From the NCBI RefSeq assembly GCF_963678635.1, contig NC_087068.1, positions 6,229,907-6,293,906 of the forward strand: a stretch of DNA of 64,000 bases, read 5' to 3'. This document shows positions 20,763-31,534 of this stretch, piece by piece. The notes beneath the pieces were generated by a model. It saw only the letters and a list, made by a program, of their open reading frames with translations. It searched no databases and had not been told where the DNA came from. The position numbers were made by a program, and so were the translations under genes. The DNA is from Symsagittifera roscoffensis. Taxonomy: Eukaryota; Xenacoelomorpha; Acoela; Convolutidae. Each line of letters opens with the position of its first letter. Position 1 is the stretch's first letter.

Positions 20763-23700
20763 GTAAGTAAGACAAAAAATTAATCCTACATAAATAACCA
20801 CCATGACAATGAAATTTATGGAGGTATTACGAAGCATCAGTCGCTGGCATTGAATGAATTTTTGTGGAACTAGCGAAAGGAAAGCCGACCGATAGAGACA
20901 AAGAATGGGTGAGCATAGCGGGAGTAGATCTGGCGGTGAACTGCAAGACTTTTTCTACGATTAACTACCAGCGTCCTTTAAAGAAGCTGTTGAACTTACG
21001 GGTTTGAGGACTGATCAAATTGAATTGATTGCAGTAATAGGTACCACCAGTTTGTCAAAACTACCTAAGTGTATTCAGTCTATACACGCCAAAAAAGTAT
21101 AAGCTAGATTACCTGACTTTTCATCTATGCAAACAAATAGGAGTAAGAATCACTTAAAATCATCGGCTGTTACAGTTTAGACAGTCTAAATGGCTCGCTC
21201 TAATCTTTGATATGAACATCAAACTGATGGCGTCAGCAAAGAAACCAGAGGATGAGATTTTTTTTTATCATTTTATGTTTAACTTTGCTTTCGGTAAAAC
21301 AAATCGTAAGCAAACCAGAAAAAGTTCAGCATTGTTGGCGACAAAAATGAAACAATTAAGAAATTTTGTTAAAGCTAAGTAAACTTTTTTCAAAAAATGG
21401 TTGACAATGCTGCCACTATAACTTTTATTCCGAGCTCCATCTGCTTGGATTAGTCGACATTAGTCGGGGCAGACAAATTGGACTCGGCTCAGAATTTTAT
21501 GTTTGTTTCCCATTATATTCAAATCAAACTCAATTTTAACTATTAGAAGTGCCATATTCAAATATTCAGAGTTTCTGTAAAAGCCAAATATGTATGCAAA
21601 AATCTGACAGAACTGAGAACTCACTTCGATTTCAGTAAATACCTCACAAAATGGTTAATGTATAAAACTCATAAGAAGAAGACCATACAAAACTTTTAAG
21701 ACGAGACAACTGAGAAAATAACTGAAGATTTTGTCGATTTGAAGACCAATTGATATTTACGCAGGCTGGATTATGATATTGCCAGCAGTTCCAGATTTTT
21801 ACAACTACCATAAGCAAAAAAGTTTATTTTTCATTTGAATCACGGGAGTTAAATGACAACGAGGAGGATAAGGGCCACGAAACAGGTGAAAAAGTTACAA
21901 CTTACCAGTACTTATTGCAATGGGAGCTTTTATTCTTGAGGATGGTAAATTAAGAACAAAATTTTATGTTTCTTTAACTACGAATAGTCTTTGTTTCTAT
22001 AAATTATCTCGTTATTGACAAAAACTTGATTTGAGAAAATACCATTCGTTTTTGTCATTTTTGAACACAGAAAAACACCTGTAACTTCAATAATCTCGGG
22101 GGGATCTATTAAATTCCGTCAAACAATTAATCCTCAGCACCTAAATAGTTTTTAAGAAAAAATTGACCACCTAATGGACCATTTCGGTGTTTGTTGAATC
22201 GAATGTTTGATTTTGATTGTGGTAACTGAGACATATATGAAAGCACAGAATATAGGAATGAATGTTCATTGAAGTCATAAAATTAAAGAACCGTTTTTTG
22301 GGTTTTCGCAAAAGACTTGGACGGAGACCTCAAACAGTTAAGATCTCAAAATTAGAATTATTGCGCTAGGCCAGTAAAAGGTGGGCGAAAAGCATTGTCA
22401 TCAGTATTGACGTCCAACTGAAATTTAAGGCCCCGTTGAGGAACTTATACGGATCATGGCAGCCTCCAAACCCCCCCCCCCCCCCATAAAAAAAACAAGC
22501 CAACCACCCCCTCCCTCCACCTAAGTTTTCGTAGTGGATCCTCTTATTATTAAGTCAAGTATGCCTCGATTCATTTTGGAACGATTTCTAAGACGGATTA
22601 AATCTCCGCCGTCGTGTTTATAGCACAAATTATATCGCCAAGTTGACAATCGTTTAACCCCAATAACTTAACAAAAAAATAATCACGCATGAATAATTTT
22701 TTCTGAATTTTAGCTCATAACAACAGTTACTTTCAACTTTTTTTTCTATTAATTCCATCAAAAATAGCTAGTTATGAAGTCAAAACTTTTCTTGAGAAAA
22801 AACCAATCGAGCACAAATATTCCGTCTTTTTTCGAAGGTTGGAAAAAAACTCATTAGAAACGATTTAAAATAAAACCATATACCTTTCAAAATTAACAAA
22901 GTAGCTACGAAAAACTATATAAACTTTTGCAGAGTTTTTTAATAGCTCTCTCCGCAGTTACGAAGAATTTCTCAAATTGAGCCAAGAATAATTTTGTTTG
23001 CGCAAATTATATTAACAATAGCTTTGCCTAACTAATGCATACGGCTTGAATTTCGTTTCCCGTTCTCTCGAGGCTAGCCGAACTTCAGAGCAACATTTTT
23101 TCAGAAGTTAATCATAATATACCGATGCCGAAAAAAATGAGAGAACACAAATCGCAAAAAAAATTTGGCTTAGCTGCCTAATTAATCGAAGTTTCTTTTG
23201 ATATTTTCTGTGTTTATTGCAATCAATTCGGTGTCATGACTTTTGTTCCTCCCACAAATGTCCAAAAAAGCTCTTAATTAGTTCAAAAAATATGCTCAGA
23301 GACTTGTTCGAGAATACCATGACTAAATTGGTCCAAGCATACCACTCGCTTACAATCCTTTGGAAATTTATCAAAAGTAAGGACACAAGTGTAATAGTTG
23401 AGCCCGGAAGAACACGTTTTGGGCCTTTCAATCCTGGGAAAAACGATGCAAAATTTGCCGGACCTGTTTTTTTTTCGAAAATCACAAAATATTAATTCAA
23501 AATTTTTAGTTCTTAGTTAATCAAAAAAGTTTCAACTAAAATCAATTCTAGAGATTTTGATTTGTCTTCTGAAAGAAAGTCACTCCTTGACTTTTATTAT
23601 CTCCATTGTTTTTCCGCGAATCATTCTTTGAACATTTTTTTTGTAATCAACAGTTTTTTGTCCAAAATTCAGGTACCTAAGCATTTATTCAATTTATTTT

Positions 23701-23808
23701 GAGTCCATAATCATTAATTGAAAAAATGGCAAGAAATGGTACTTTTCGGCCTGCTTTTCGAAATTTTTCAAAAATATTGTCAACGTTTTTCAAAAAGATG
23801 GTAGTGTT
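20763..23808. other. Unit C of the tandem duplication, no gene seen
   Basis: AT-rich DNA repeated at about 24700-27820. It contains a poly-C tract at about 22471-22486 (variable, near 26450 in the other copy). ORFs at 23217-23495 (+) and 27268-27498 (+) are homologous but frame-shifted relative to each other and unrecognised, so they are not called as genes. Confidence 0.5.
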
Positions 23809-24175
23809 ACAAAAAATTCTATTATTCGAAAATCCATATTGGTATCAGATCATCCGACAAAAATCTAAACAGAAAGAAAAATGATGTGCGCGAATTTATC
23901 GGTACGGGAAATGAAAAAGAGTTAAGAAATTTTTTTTAAAATTCAACTCTTTGAAATACGTCGAGTTGTTTTTCAAATCTTTCAAATCAATCAATGTCGA
24001 GAAAACTCAGTGAAAGACTTGAAAGATTGACAAAGTCCCATTCAACGTATTTCGGTGAGTTAACTTCCCAAAAAAAACCTAAAATCGTTTTTTTTTCTTT
24101 TTGTTCAGATTTTTGTCAGATGAATTGATACCATTTCGAATCTCAAAAAAATTCCATTTTTTGTGATAGACCTAT

Positions 24176-24177
<2 letters not shown>

Positions 24178-24217
<40 letters not shown>
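24178..24217 (+). repeat. (CT)n microsatellite, copy 3
   Basis: About 40 bp of uninterrupted CT dinucleotides directly upstream of the broken third MGSSKSKN copy. Confidence 0.95.
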
Positions 24218-24219
<2 letters not shown>

Positions 24220-24237
24220 GTGGATCTATATATCACA

Positions 24238-24513
24238 ATGAGTTCAACGAAATAAAAAAATTTTGAATCAGAAGAGGTTGCATCTATAGCTACTGTGACA
24301 TTTTTTACCAATTCAAGAAGTCACAATTGGCTGAAGACCGTGGAAAAACAGTTTCACCGGTGTGAAAGTCAGAGTCACGACTACCAGTACAATGTTACCA
24401 AAAATGTTCGTTCAATCGTATCAAAAGTCTCCGTTGCTGATCGATACGTGGAATCCAATTCTCTTCCTTGCTACAGAACTGTTTCTTGTTTTCTACTAGC
24501 TTTGGCATTTTAA
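24238..24513 (+). pseudogene. MGSSKSKN copy 3, broken
   Basis: Same length and position after a CT tract as copies 1 and 2, but the second codon is Ser instead of Gly, abolishing the myristoylation signal, and codon 6 is a stop (MSSTK then stop). The remainder stays in frame and close to copies 1 and 2, so the damage is recent. Confidence 0.75.
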
Positions 24514-27500
24514 GAAATTTGATCGGTTTGTTATATTAAGTAACTAGTCAACTGCGCTCACTATAACAGCGCAAGCAACCTAGTCAGTGACAAGTACGCC
24601 GAACAGACTTTGGACGTGACCATCTCGAGTTTGTGGAGACAATGATACTTGGTAAAATTTTATCAGTCTATGGAAAAAATATTGGAAAGCAGGAAACCAG
24701 TAAGTAAGACAAAAAATTAATCCTACATAAATAACCACCATGACAATGAAATTTATGGAGGTATTACGAAGCATCAGTCGCTGGCATTGAATGAATTTTT
24801 GTGGAACTAGCGAAAGGAAAGCCGACCGATAGAGACAAAGAATTGGTGAGCATAGCGGGAGTAGATCTGGCGGTGAACTGCAAGACTTTTTCTACGATTA
24901 ACTACCAGCGTCCTTTAAAGAAGCTGTTGAACTTACGGGTTTGAGGACTGATCAAATTGAATTGATTGCAGTAATAGGTACCACCAGTTTGTCAAAACTA
25001 CCTAAGTGTATTCAGTCTATACACGCCAAAAAAGTATAAGCTAGATTACCTGACTTTTCATCTATGCAAACAAATAGGAGTAAGAATCACTTAAAATCAT
25101 CGGCTGTTACAGTTTAGACAGTCTAAATGGCTGGCTCTAATCTTTGATATGAACATCAAACTGATGGCGTCAGCAAAGAAACCAGAGGATGAGATTTTTT
25201 TTTATCATTTTATGTTTAACTTTGCTTTCGGTAAAACAAATCGTAAGCAAACCAGAAAAAGTTCAGCATTGTTGGCGACAAAAATGAAACAATTAAGAAA
25301 TTTTGTTAAAGCTAAGTAAACTTTTTTCAAAAAATGGTTGACAATGCTGCCACTATAACTTTTATTCCGAGCTCCATCTGCTTGGATTAGTCGACATTAG
25401 TCGGGGCAGACAAATTGGAATCGGCTCAGAATTTTATGTTTGTTTCCCATTATATTCAAATCAAATTCAATTTTAACTATTAGAATTGCCATATTCAAAC
25501 ATTCAGAGTTTCTGTAAAAGCCAAAGATGTATGCAAAAGTCTGATAGAAATGAGAACTCACTTCGACTTCAGTAAATACCTCACAAAATGGTCAATGTAT
25601 AAGGCTCAGAACAAGAAGACCGTACAAAAATCTAAGACAAGACAACTGGAAAAATAACTGAAGATTTTGTCGATTTAAAGATCGATTGATATTTACTCAC
25701 GCTGGATTTATGATGATGCCAGCAGTTCAAGTTTTTTACAAATACCATAGGCAAAAAAGTTTTTTTTTTTCATTTGAATCACGGGAGTTAAGTAACAGCG
25801 AGGAAAATAAGAGCCACAAAACAGGTGAAAAAGTTACAACTTACCAGTAATTATTGCAATGGGAGCTTTTAGCATACATTTACAGACATGTATTCTTCAG
25901 GATGGTAAATTAAAAACAAAACTTCATAATTCTTTAATAACTAATGGTCTTTGTTTCTATAATTGATCTCGTTAAACTTGATTTAAGAAAATACCATTCG
26001 TTTTATCAACTTTAAACACAGAAAAACACCTGTACTTCAATAATCTCGACGGGATCAATTAAATTCAGTCAAACAATTAATCCTCAGGACCGAAATAGTT
26101 TTTAAGAAAAAATTGACTACATAATGGATCACTCCGGTGTTTGTAATCGAATTTTTGAAATAGACTGTGGTGATTGAGACATAAATTGAAAGCACAGAAT
26201 CTAAGAATGAATGTTCATTGAAGTCATAAAATCAAAGCTCCAAAAATGAAATTCGCCCGGGAACCACCGTTTTTTGGGTTCTCGAAAAGTACTTGGAGGG
26301 AGACCTCAAATAGTTACGATCCCAAAATTAGGATTTTTCACTAGGCCAGTAAAAGTTTGGCGAAATGCATTGTCATCAGTTTTGACTTCCAACTGAAATT
26401 TTTGGCCCTGTTGAGGATCTTATAGCGCCCATGGCAGCCTCCCCCCTCCCCTCCCCCCCCCCCAAAAAAAAATAGCCAACCACTCCCCCCTCTCTCCACC
26501 TAAGTTTTCCTAGCGAATCCTCTTATTATTGAGTCAAGTATGCCTCGATTCATTTTGAAACGATTTCTAAGACGGATTAAATCTCCGCCTTCGCGTTTAT
26601 AGCACAAATTATATCGCCAAGTTGACAATCGTTTAACCCCAATAACTTAACAAAAAAATAATCACGCATGAATAATTTTTTCTGAATTTTAGCTCATAAC
26701 AACAGTTACTTTCAACTTTTTTTTCTATTAATTCCATCAAAAATAGCTAGTTATGAAGTCAAAACTTTTCTTGAGAAAAAACCAATCGAGCACAAATATT
26801 CCGTCTTTTTTCGAAGGTTGGAAAAAACTCATTAGAAACTATTTAAAATAAAACCATACACCTTGTAAAATTAACAAAGTAGCCACGAAAAACTACATAA
26901 ACTTTTGCAGAGTTTTTTAATAGCTCTCCGCAGTTACGAAGAATTTCTCAAATTGAGCCAAGAATAATTTTGTTTGCGCAAATTATATTAACAATAGCTT
27001 TGCCTAACTAATGCATACGGCTTGAACTTCGTTTCCCGTTCTCTCGAGGCTAGCCGAACTTCAGAGCAACATTTTTTCAGAAGTTAACCATGATATACCG
27101 ATGCCGAAATTTACGAGAGAACACAAATCGCAAATAATATTTGGTTTAGCTGCCTAATTAATCGAAGTTTCTTTTAATCTTTTCTGTGTTTATTGCAATC
27201 AATTCGGTGTCATGACTTTTGTTCCTCCCACAAATGTTAAAAAAAGCTCTTAATTAGTTCAAAAAATGTGCTCACAGATCTGTTCAAGAATACCATGACT
27301 AAATTGGTCCAAGCATACCACTCGCTTACAAATATTTGGAAATTTATCAAAAATAAGGACACAAGTCAAATAGTTGAGCCCGGAAGAACACGTTTTGGGC
27401 CTTTCAATCTTGGGAAAAACGATGCAATAGTTAATTTGCGTTTTTGTTGTTTTCACAAAATTTGCCGGAGCTATTTTTTTTCGAAAATCACAAAATAATA

Positions 27501-27820
27501 ATTCAAAATTTTTAGTACTATGTTAGTCAAAAAAATTTCAACCAAAATCAATACTAGAGATTTTGATTTGTCTTCTGAAAGAAAGTCACTCCTTGACTTT
27601 TATTATCCCTTTTGATTTTCCGCGAATCTTTCTTTGAACATTTTTTTTTGTAATCAACAGTTTTTGTTTTCAGTCCAAAATTCAGGTACATTAGCATTAT
27701 TCAATTAATTTGGAGTCCAAAATCAATAATTGAAAAAACTGCAAGAAATGGTACTTTTCGGCCTGCTTTTCGAAATTTTTCAAAAATATTGTCAAAATTT
27801 TTCAAAAAGATAGTAGTGTT

Positions 27821-28385
27821 TTGGGAAATTTCGAAATTTGGTGGCCCTTAAGAAAATTAGTCAAAAGTTTAGATAAAATTGTGACAACACACCAAACCCA
27901 TCAAAAAAATCAAAGGTCCATGCCTGCCTATGAGTATTTTGTTGTCAAAACAGTTTGAAGTGCCCACCATAAAGTTTGACCTAATATTTTGCTCAAAGCT
28001 TGTAGGTTTTGTAAAAGAAGCTTGTTTTATGATATATTTTGTATAGAAACCGCCAACATCTATGAGGATCATTTGATTCCATGGTCTAGCTCAAAATTCA
28101 GTTGTGTAACATCAGGACTAAAATGAAGCAAGGAGTATAGTTGTGGTGGTCTTAGATGTTAGTTGACCTTTCTGATATTCAAAAAGAAAAGGAAACGCCG
28201 CTATGTACTTGCGTTAAAACTATCGAATATGCTAAATGAGTTGTGCTCTAAGTGCTCCGTCCATTCAAATTAAGTTTCATTTGCTCGACGAATATCTGAA
28301 CACTTTTAAAAATTCACGAGTAAAACTCATCTTCTTCTGGATAGTAAAAGAATTTACTTTCAATTGGAAGCTATATTATACTATA
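27821..28385. other. Unique AT-rich DNA
   Basis: No supported gene or repeat between the end of the 3.94-kb duplication and the hAT-like MITE. Confidence 0.4.
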
Positions 28386-28393
28386 TGAACAGG

Positions 28394-28790
28394 CAGTGCC
28401 GCATCCAAGATTTTCTCGAAGGGGGTGGGGGCGGATTTTAAAAAAAAATCGACCAAATTGAGTTTTCGAGCTCTCCCAAGGCACTAAAAAGTCCTGTTTT
28501 GGCCAAATTTTCTGCGCCGCAGCCAAAATGTTGAAAAAAAAGGCCAAAAAAGGAGTTTTTGAGCACTTTTTTGAAAATTTGACCAGAAGATTGCGTTTTC
28601 TCGGCGCGCGCTCCCCCCTCAAAATTCGTATATAATGGCGCCAAAGGCGCCTTCAGAAAATTTTCAGGGACGGTCACCAAAAATTGATATTTCAAATTAG
28701 TACAGAGGGGGATCCTTTGGTTCGGCAGAGGGTCGAAACCCTGAGGGGAAGGGGGGGGGGGGGGCATCTGCCTTTCTAAATCCGCCCCTG
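28394..28790. mobile_element. hAT-like MITE, 397 bp, with 8-bp target-site duplication
   Basis: The element is flanked by the perfect 8-bp direct repeat tgaacagg (28386-28393 and 28791-28798), the duplication length of the hAT superfamily. Its right end is the inverted form of caggggcggatttag; the left end (cagtgccgcatccaag) is a degraded match. The interior is non-coding, with a G-rich run at about 28747-28764. No transposase is present, so it is non-autonomous. Interior sequence related to its gagctctccca block recurs inverted at about 46020-46085. Confidence 0.85.
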
Positions 28791-28798
28791 TGAACAGG

Positions 28799-30109
28799 GT
28801 AGAATTGCTATAATTTCTTTTTTAGAGTATATATTCAGTTAATTTTCAATTTTTACAATGGACTATGACGGTGGTTCCTTATGTCTTCGTAAACCAATTT
28901 ACAAATCTAGAATACTAATATTCCAAATATAATTTTTCCTGAAGTTTTCAAGCATTACATATTTTTCAAGATCTAAACCCTGTTATGTTTGCTTTTGTTT
29001 CTTCTATTGCAGAGTAACTGAGTTTTTGAAATGATCATTTGGGGGTTTTCTAGTAGTCTGATACTTATTGTACAAAAGTAAATTGAAGTGAAATGTTAAA
29101 ATAAATTGAATTGAAGCTCTGACTCTAAGTAGGCAAGGTTTTTTTTTAATTCTGCTCCTCTGCAATTGAATGCATCGAACTGCACAGAATCATTAAGTCG
29201 CGCAGACAAAATTAGTGTAAAAAGGTTTGATTCGAAAATAAGGGTTTGAAAGTAGAGATGCAAACTACTTCGGATTAACCACTAATACTCAATTTACTAT
29301 TCTACTTTTAGTTCGGCTCTTAGACAGTTAGAGTTAAAGGATTAGATGCCACAGTTATAGGGTTCCAAAATTTTGCAACACCATGTTTTGAAGTTCACCA
29401 CTGGAGAATCAAAAAATAGAGCAAAAGCACGATTTAATTCTAACTTTTTGATTAAGATTCAAAGAACTAGGCTTGACGGCAAGGGAACATTCTCAGCCCA
29501 GAAATACAGATCAGCCAACCAAAAAAGTAATCGAGGGGTGCAACAGCGGTTCTCCGTGAAGAACAAAACATTTCCTATTTTGGTATTTTCCCCGTGGATA
29601 AACATTTTTAATTAAGATTTCATTGAAAAGTCTTTTGAATAAGTTTTCATCATTGATTTTTGAAAAATTATTAGCTGTAACCGACAGCGTTAGAGGCAAA
29701 AACTAAATAGATTTATAAGTTTGGTGATTTATAAAATGCGATTAATATGATTATAGAGCAGTAAACTGACACTTTTCCTAGCTTTTCAGTTAGCAACTTT
29801 TCTACAAGAAAAACATCAAACAGCAAAAGCCATTTAACACAGATGCTAAGCAGAGCTTTGCATCAGTTGCGATACAATGCAATTTAGCGAATAGAAATTT
29901 AGACGGAAATCACAAAGTCGCAGAAAACAGTAGACAGACAATGGAAGAGTCAACGAATGCAAGCAAAAAATTTAAAAAAATACGAACTTGTTTTATGAAA
30001 AAAACTTGATTTTATAAGTTAAAAGAAAAAAGAGATGTCCTTTGGGCCCTTTGAATAACTTGAACATGTTATGTTCGTCAATTTTTGACGAAATAACCCC
30101 TTTGAGAAA
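28799..30109. other. AT-rich DNA, no gene seen
   Basis: ORFs at 29373-29615 (+) and 29511-29699 (-) overlap antisense and are unrecognised. Nothing else is supported. Confidence 0.4.
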
Positions 30110-30360
30110 ACTGGATCAACAATTATTTTTTTTCGCTGAATTTAAATCTAAAATCCACTTCCGAAAATTAGAAGACAAGACTTTTACCATTTTGCTGTTC
30201 GATAATGGAGCTTGTTTTCCTTTTAACAAAGCAAATGAACTGAATTTAAAAAGGACTCAAAAGTCAAACCAGGAAAAAGTGAATTTGAGCCTGAACAAAT
30301 TTTAAGATTTTTCGTGAAAAAAAGTCGCAAGCTATATAAGAATTTGAATTACATACATCG
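30110..30360. repeat. Copy of a dispersed repeat family (left part)
   Basis: Contains the family blocks tcgctgaatttaaatctaaaatccacttccgaaa, ttcgataatggagcttg...tttaacaaag and agctatataagaatttga. These recur in the same order at about 37640-37900, 47465-47720 and 55190-55420. Non-coding. Confidence 0.5.
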
Positions 30361-30635
30361 ATTCTCTAACTTACGCCGAAACCATTTAGGCCGAAAATGT
30401 TCTGAAGACAAAAAAAATGAAAAAGGAAAACCAAAGAAAAATGTGCAACGTCAGGGCTATTAATTTTTCACATAAGTAGGAGTAAATCAAAACCAATTGT
30501 ATCTACAATGAAAATCCCAACAGCACAAGAAAAACTTCCGATGTTGCAACAGAACATAAGGAACCCACCGAAAGTCGACAACTCAAATTTCCGCCGGGAA
30601 AATCATTTTCAATTTCATACATACTGAAAAAAGAA

Positions 30636-30707
30636 CGGGTCCGACTAGGACTCAAGCTCAAGACATAAGGGTACAAAGGTAACCGCGTTACTCCTAGGCT
30701 AAGTAGG
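30636..30707 (-). repeat. tRNA-like SINE head
   Basis: The minus strand reads ttagcctaggagtaacgcgg (A-box/D-arm-like) and, about 40 nt on, tgagcttgagtcctag (B-box-like, compare GGTTCGANTCC). Spacing is that of a tRNA, but the acceptor ends do not pair. Probably a tRNA-derived SINE fragment. Confidence 0.5.
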
Positions 30708-31247
30708 AATGAAGCTGTAAGTTGTGAAGGTTGTATAATAAAACAAGTAATAAAAGCAAGTAAGACTTGTAAGAAGTTTCTGCAGTATTTTAAAACCTCA
30801 CAAATTTATCGTTTTCAGCCCACCAGACCGGATACATTCTCAATTTGTTTTGATGAGCTGCCTGTTTCCTAAATTGTCTACCGCAAACCAGCACGCCCTA
30901 AAATCTTTTTAAAAAACAATTAAACGGTTAGGCAAGTTTCAGGTATCAGTTACGTTATATGATATTTTATTTCAAATGACGTAAATTTAAGTTGGTTTTC
31001 ACGGTAGGCACAATTTTGGTGAGAAAAAAACTGTTGGTGTCTCTGAATTGAGATGGTCAAAACTGTAAATAAACCGCAAAAAAATTGAACAGACCTTACT
31101 TTCAGAGAAAACGGACAAAAAATATCTAGGTAGGAAACCAAAAAAAAAAGATAAAATAAATCAAAGTGAAAACCAAACAAAGACATAAGATATAAACAAA
31201 AACAGTAGAAATAATTTCCCGTGTATAAAATTTGCGATAATACTCAC

Positions 31248-31310
31248 AGAGGCTCGAATCTTCTACCTAAGAGAAACAGGTCTGATGCTCTACCCGTCAG
31301 CATACGCTAG
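31248..31310 (-). repeat. tRNA-like SINE head
   Basis: The minus strand reads gggtagagcatcagacctg (D-arm into anticodon arm, as in tRNA-Lys-type sequences) followed by gattcgagcctctg (B-box). The variable region is shortened and the acceptor stem is not evident, so a SINE head or tRNA pseudogene. Confidence 0.55.
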
Positions 31311-31534
31311 TTGGACACGGTTAAAAACCACACGGGGTTTGGACTCAATTTAAAAGCAAGAAAGCTTCATTTTCACCTTCGAAGCCTTTGCCTGAGAATA
31401 TTGTGGAAAATGTTGCTAGTGGGAAAAACAAGTACCCTGTCTCAAAACTATTGATTATCACGAGGTCGAGACTTATGGTTTTATTTTCTCAGATTAAACT
31501 AATTGTACTTTTAGATCATCGAAATTGTACAAAA

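Larger units (their letters stand above)
16783..27820. repeat. Nested tandem segmental duplications (1.98 kb x2, 3.94 kb x2)
   Basis: Unit A, 16783-18766, is followed directly by a close copy at 18767-20720 (period 1984 bp). From within the second copy, about 19870, a larger unit of 3939 bp running to 23808 is repeated at 23809-27820. The order is thus AB, ABC, BC. Each unit holds the MGSSKSKN candidate gene; C (20721-23808 and 24655-27820) shows no gene. Copies are mostly more than 90% alike by eye, with small indels, implying fairly recent duplication. Confidence 0.92.

Noticed and set aside
22460-22490. Poly-C tract (also near 26450) and poly-G tracts at 28750 and 48600 as functional sites
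   Set aside because: Simple homopolymer runs that vary between duplicate copies; nothing links them to a function.
28371-28767. Minus-strand Pro-rich ORFs in the MITE
   Set aside because: They come from G/C-rich low-complexity sequence inside the hAT-like MITE.
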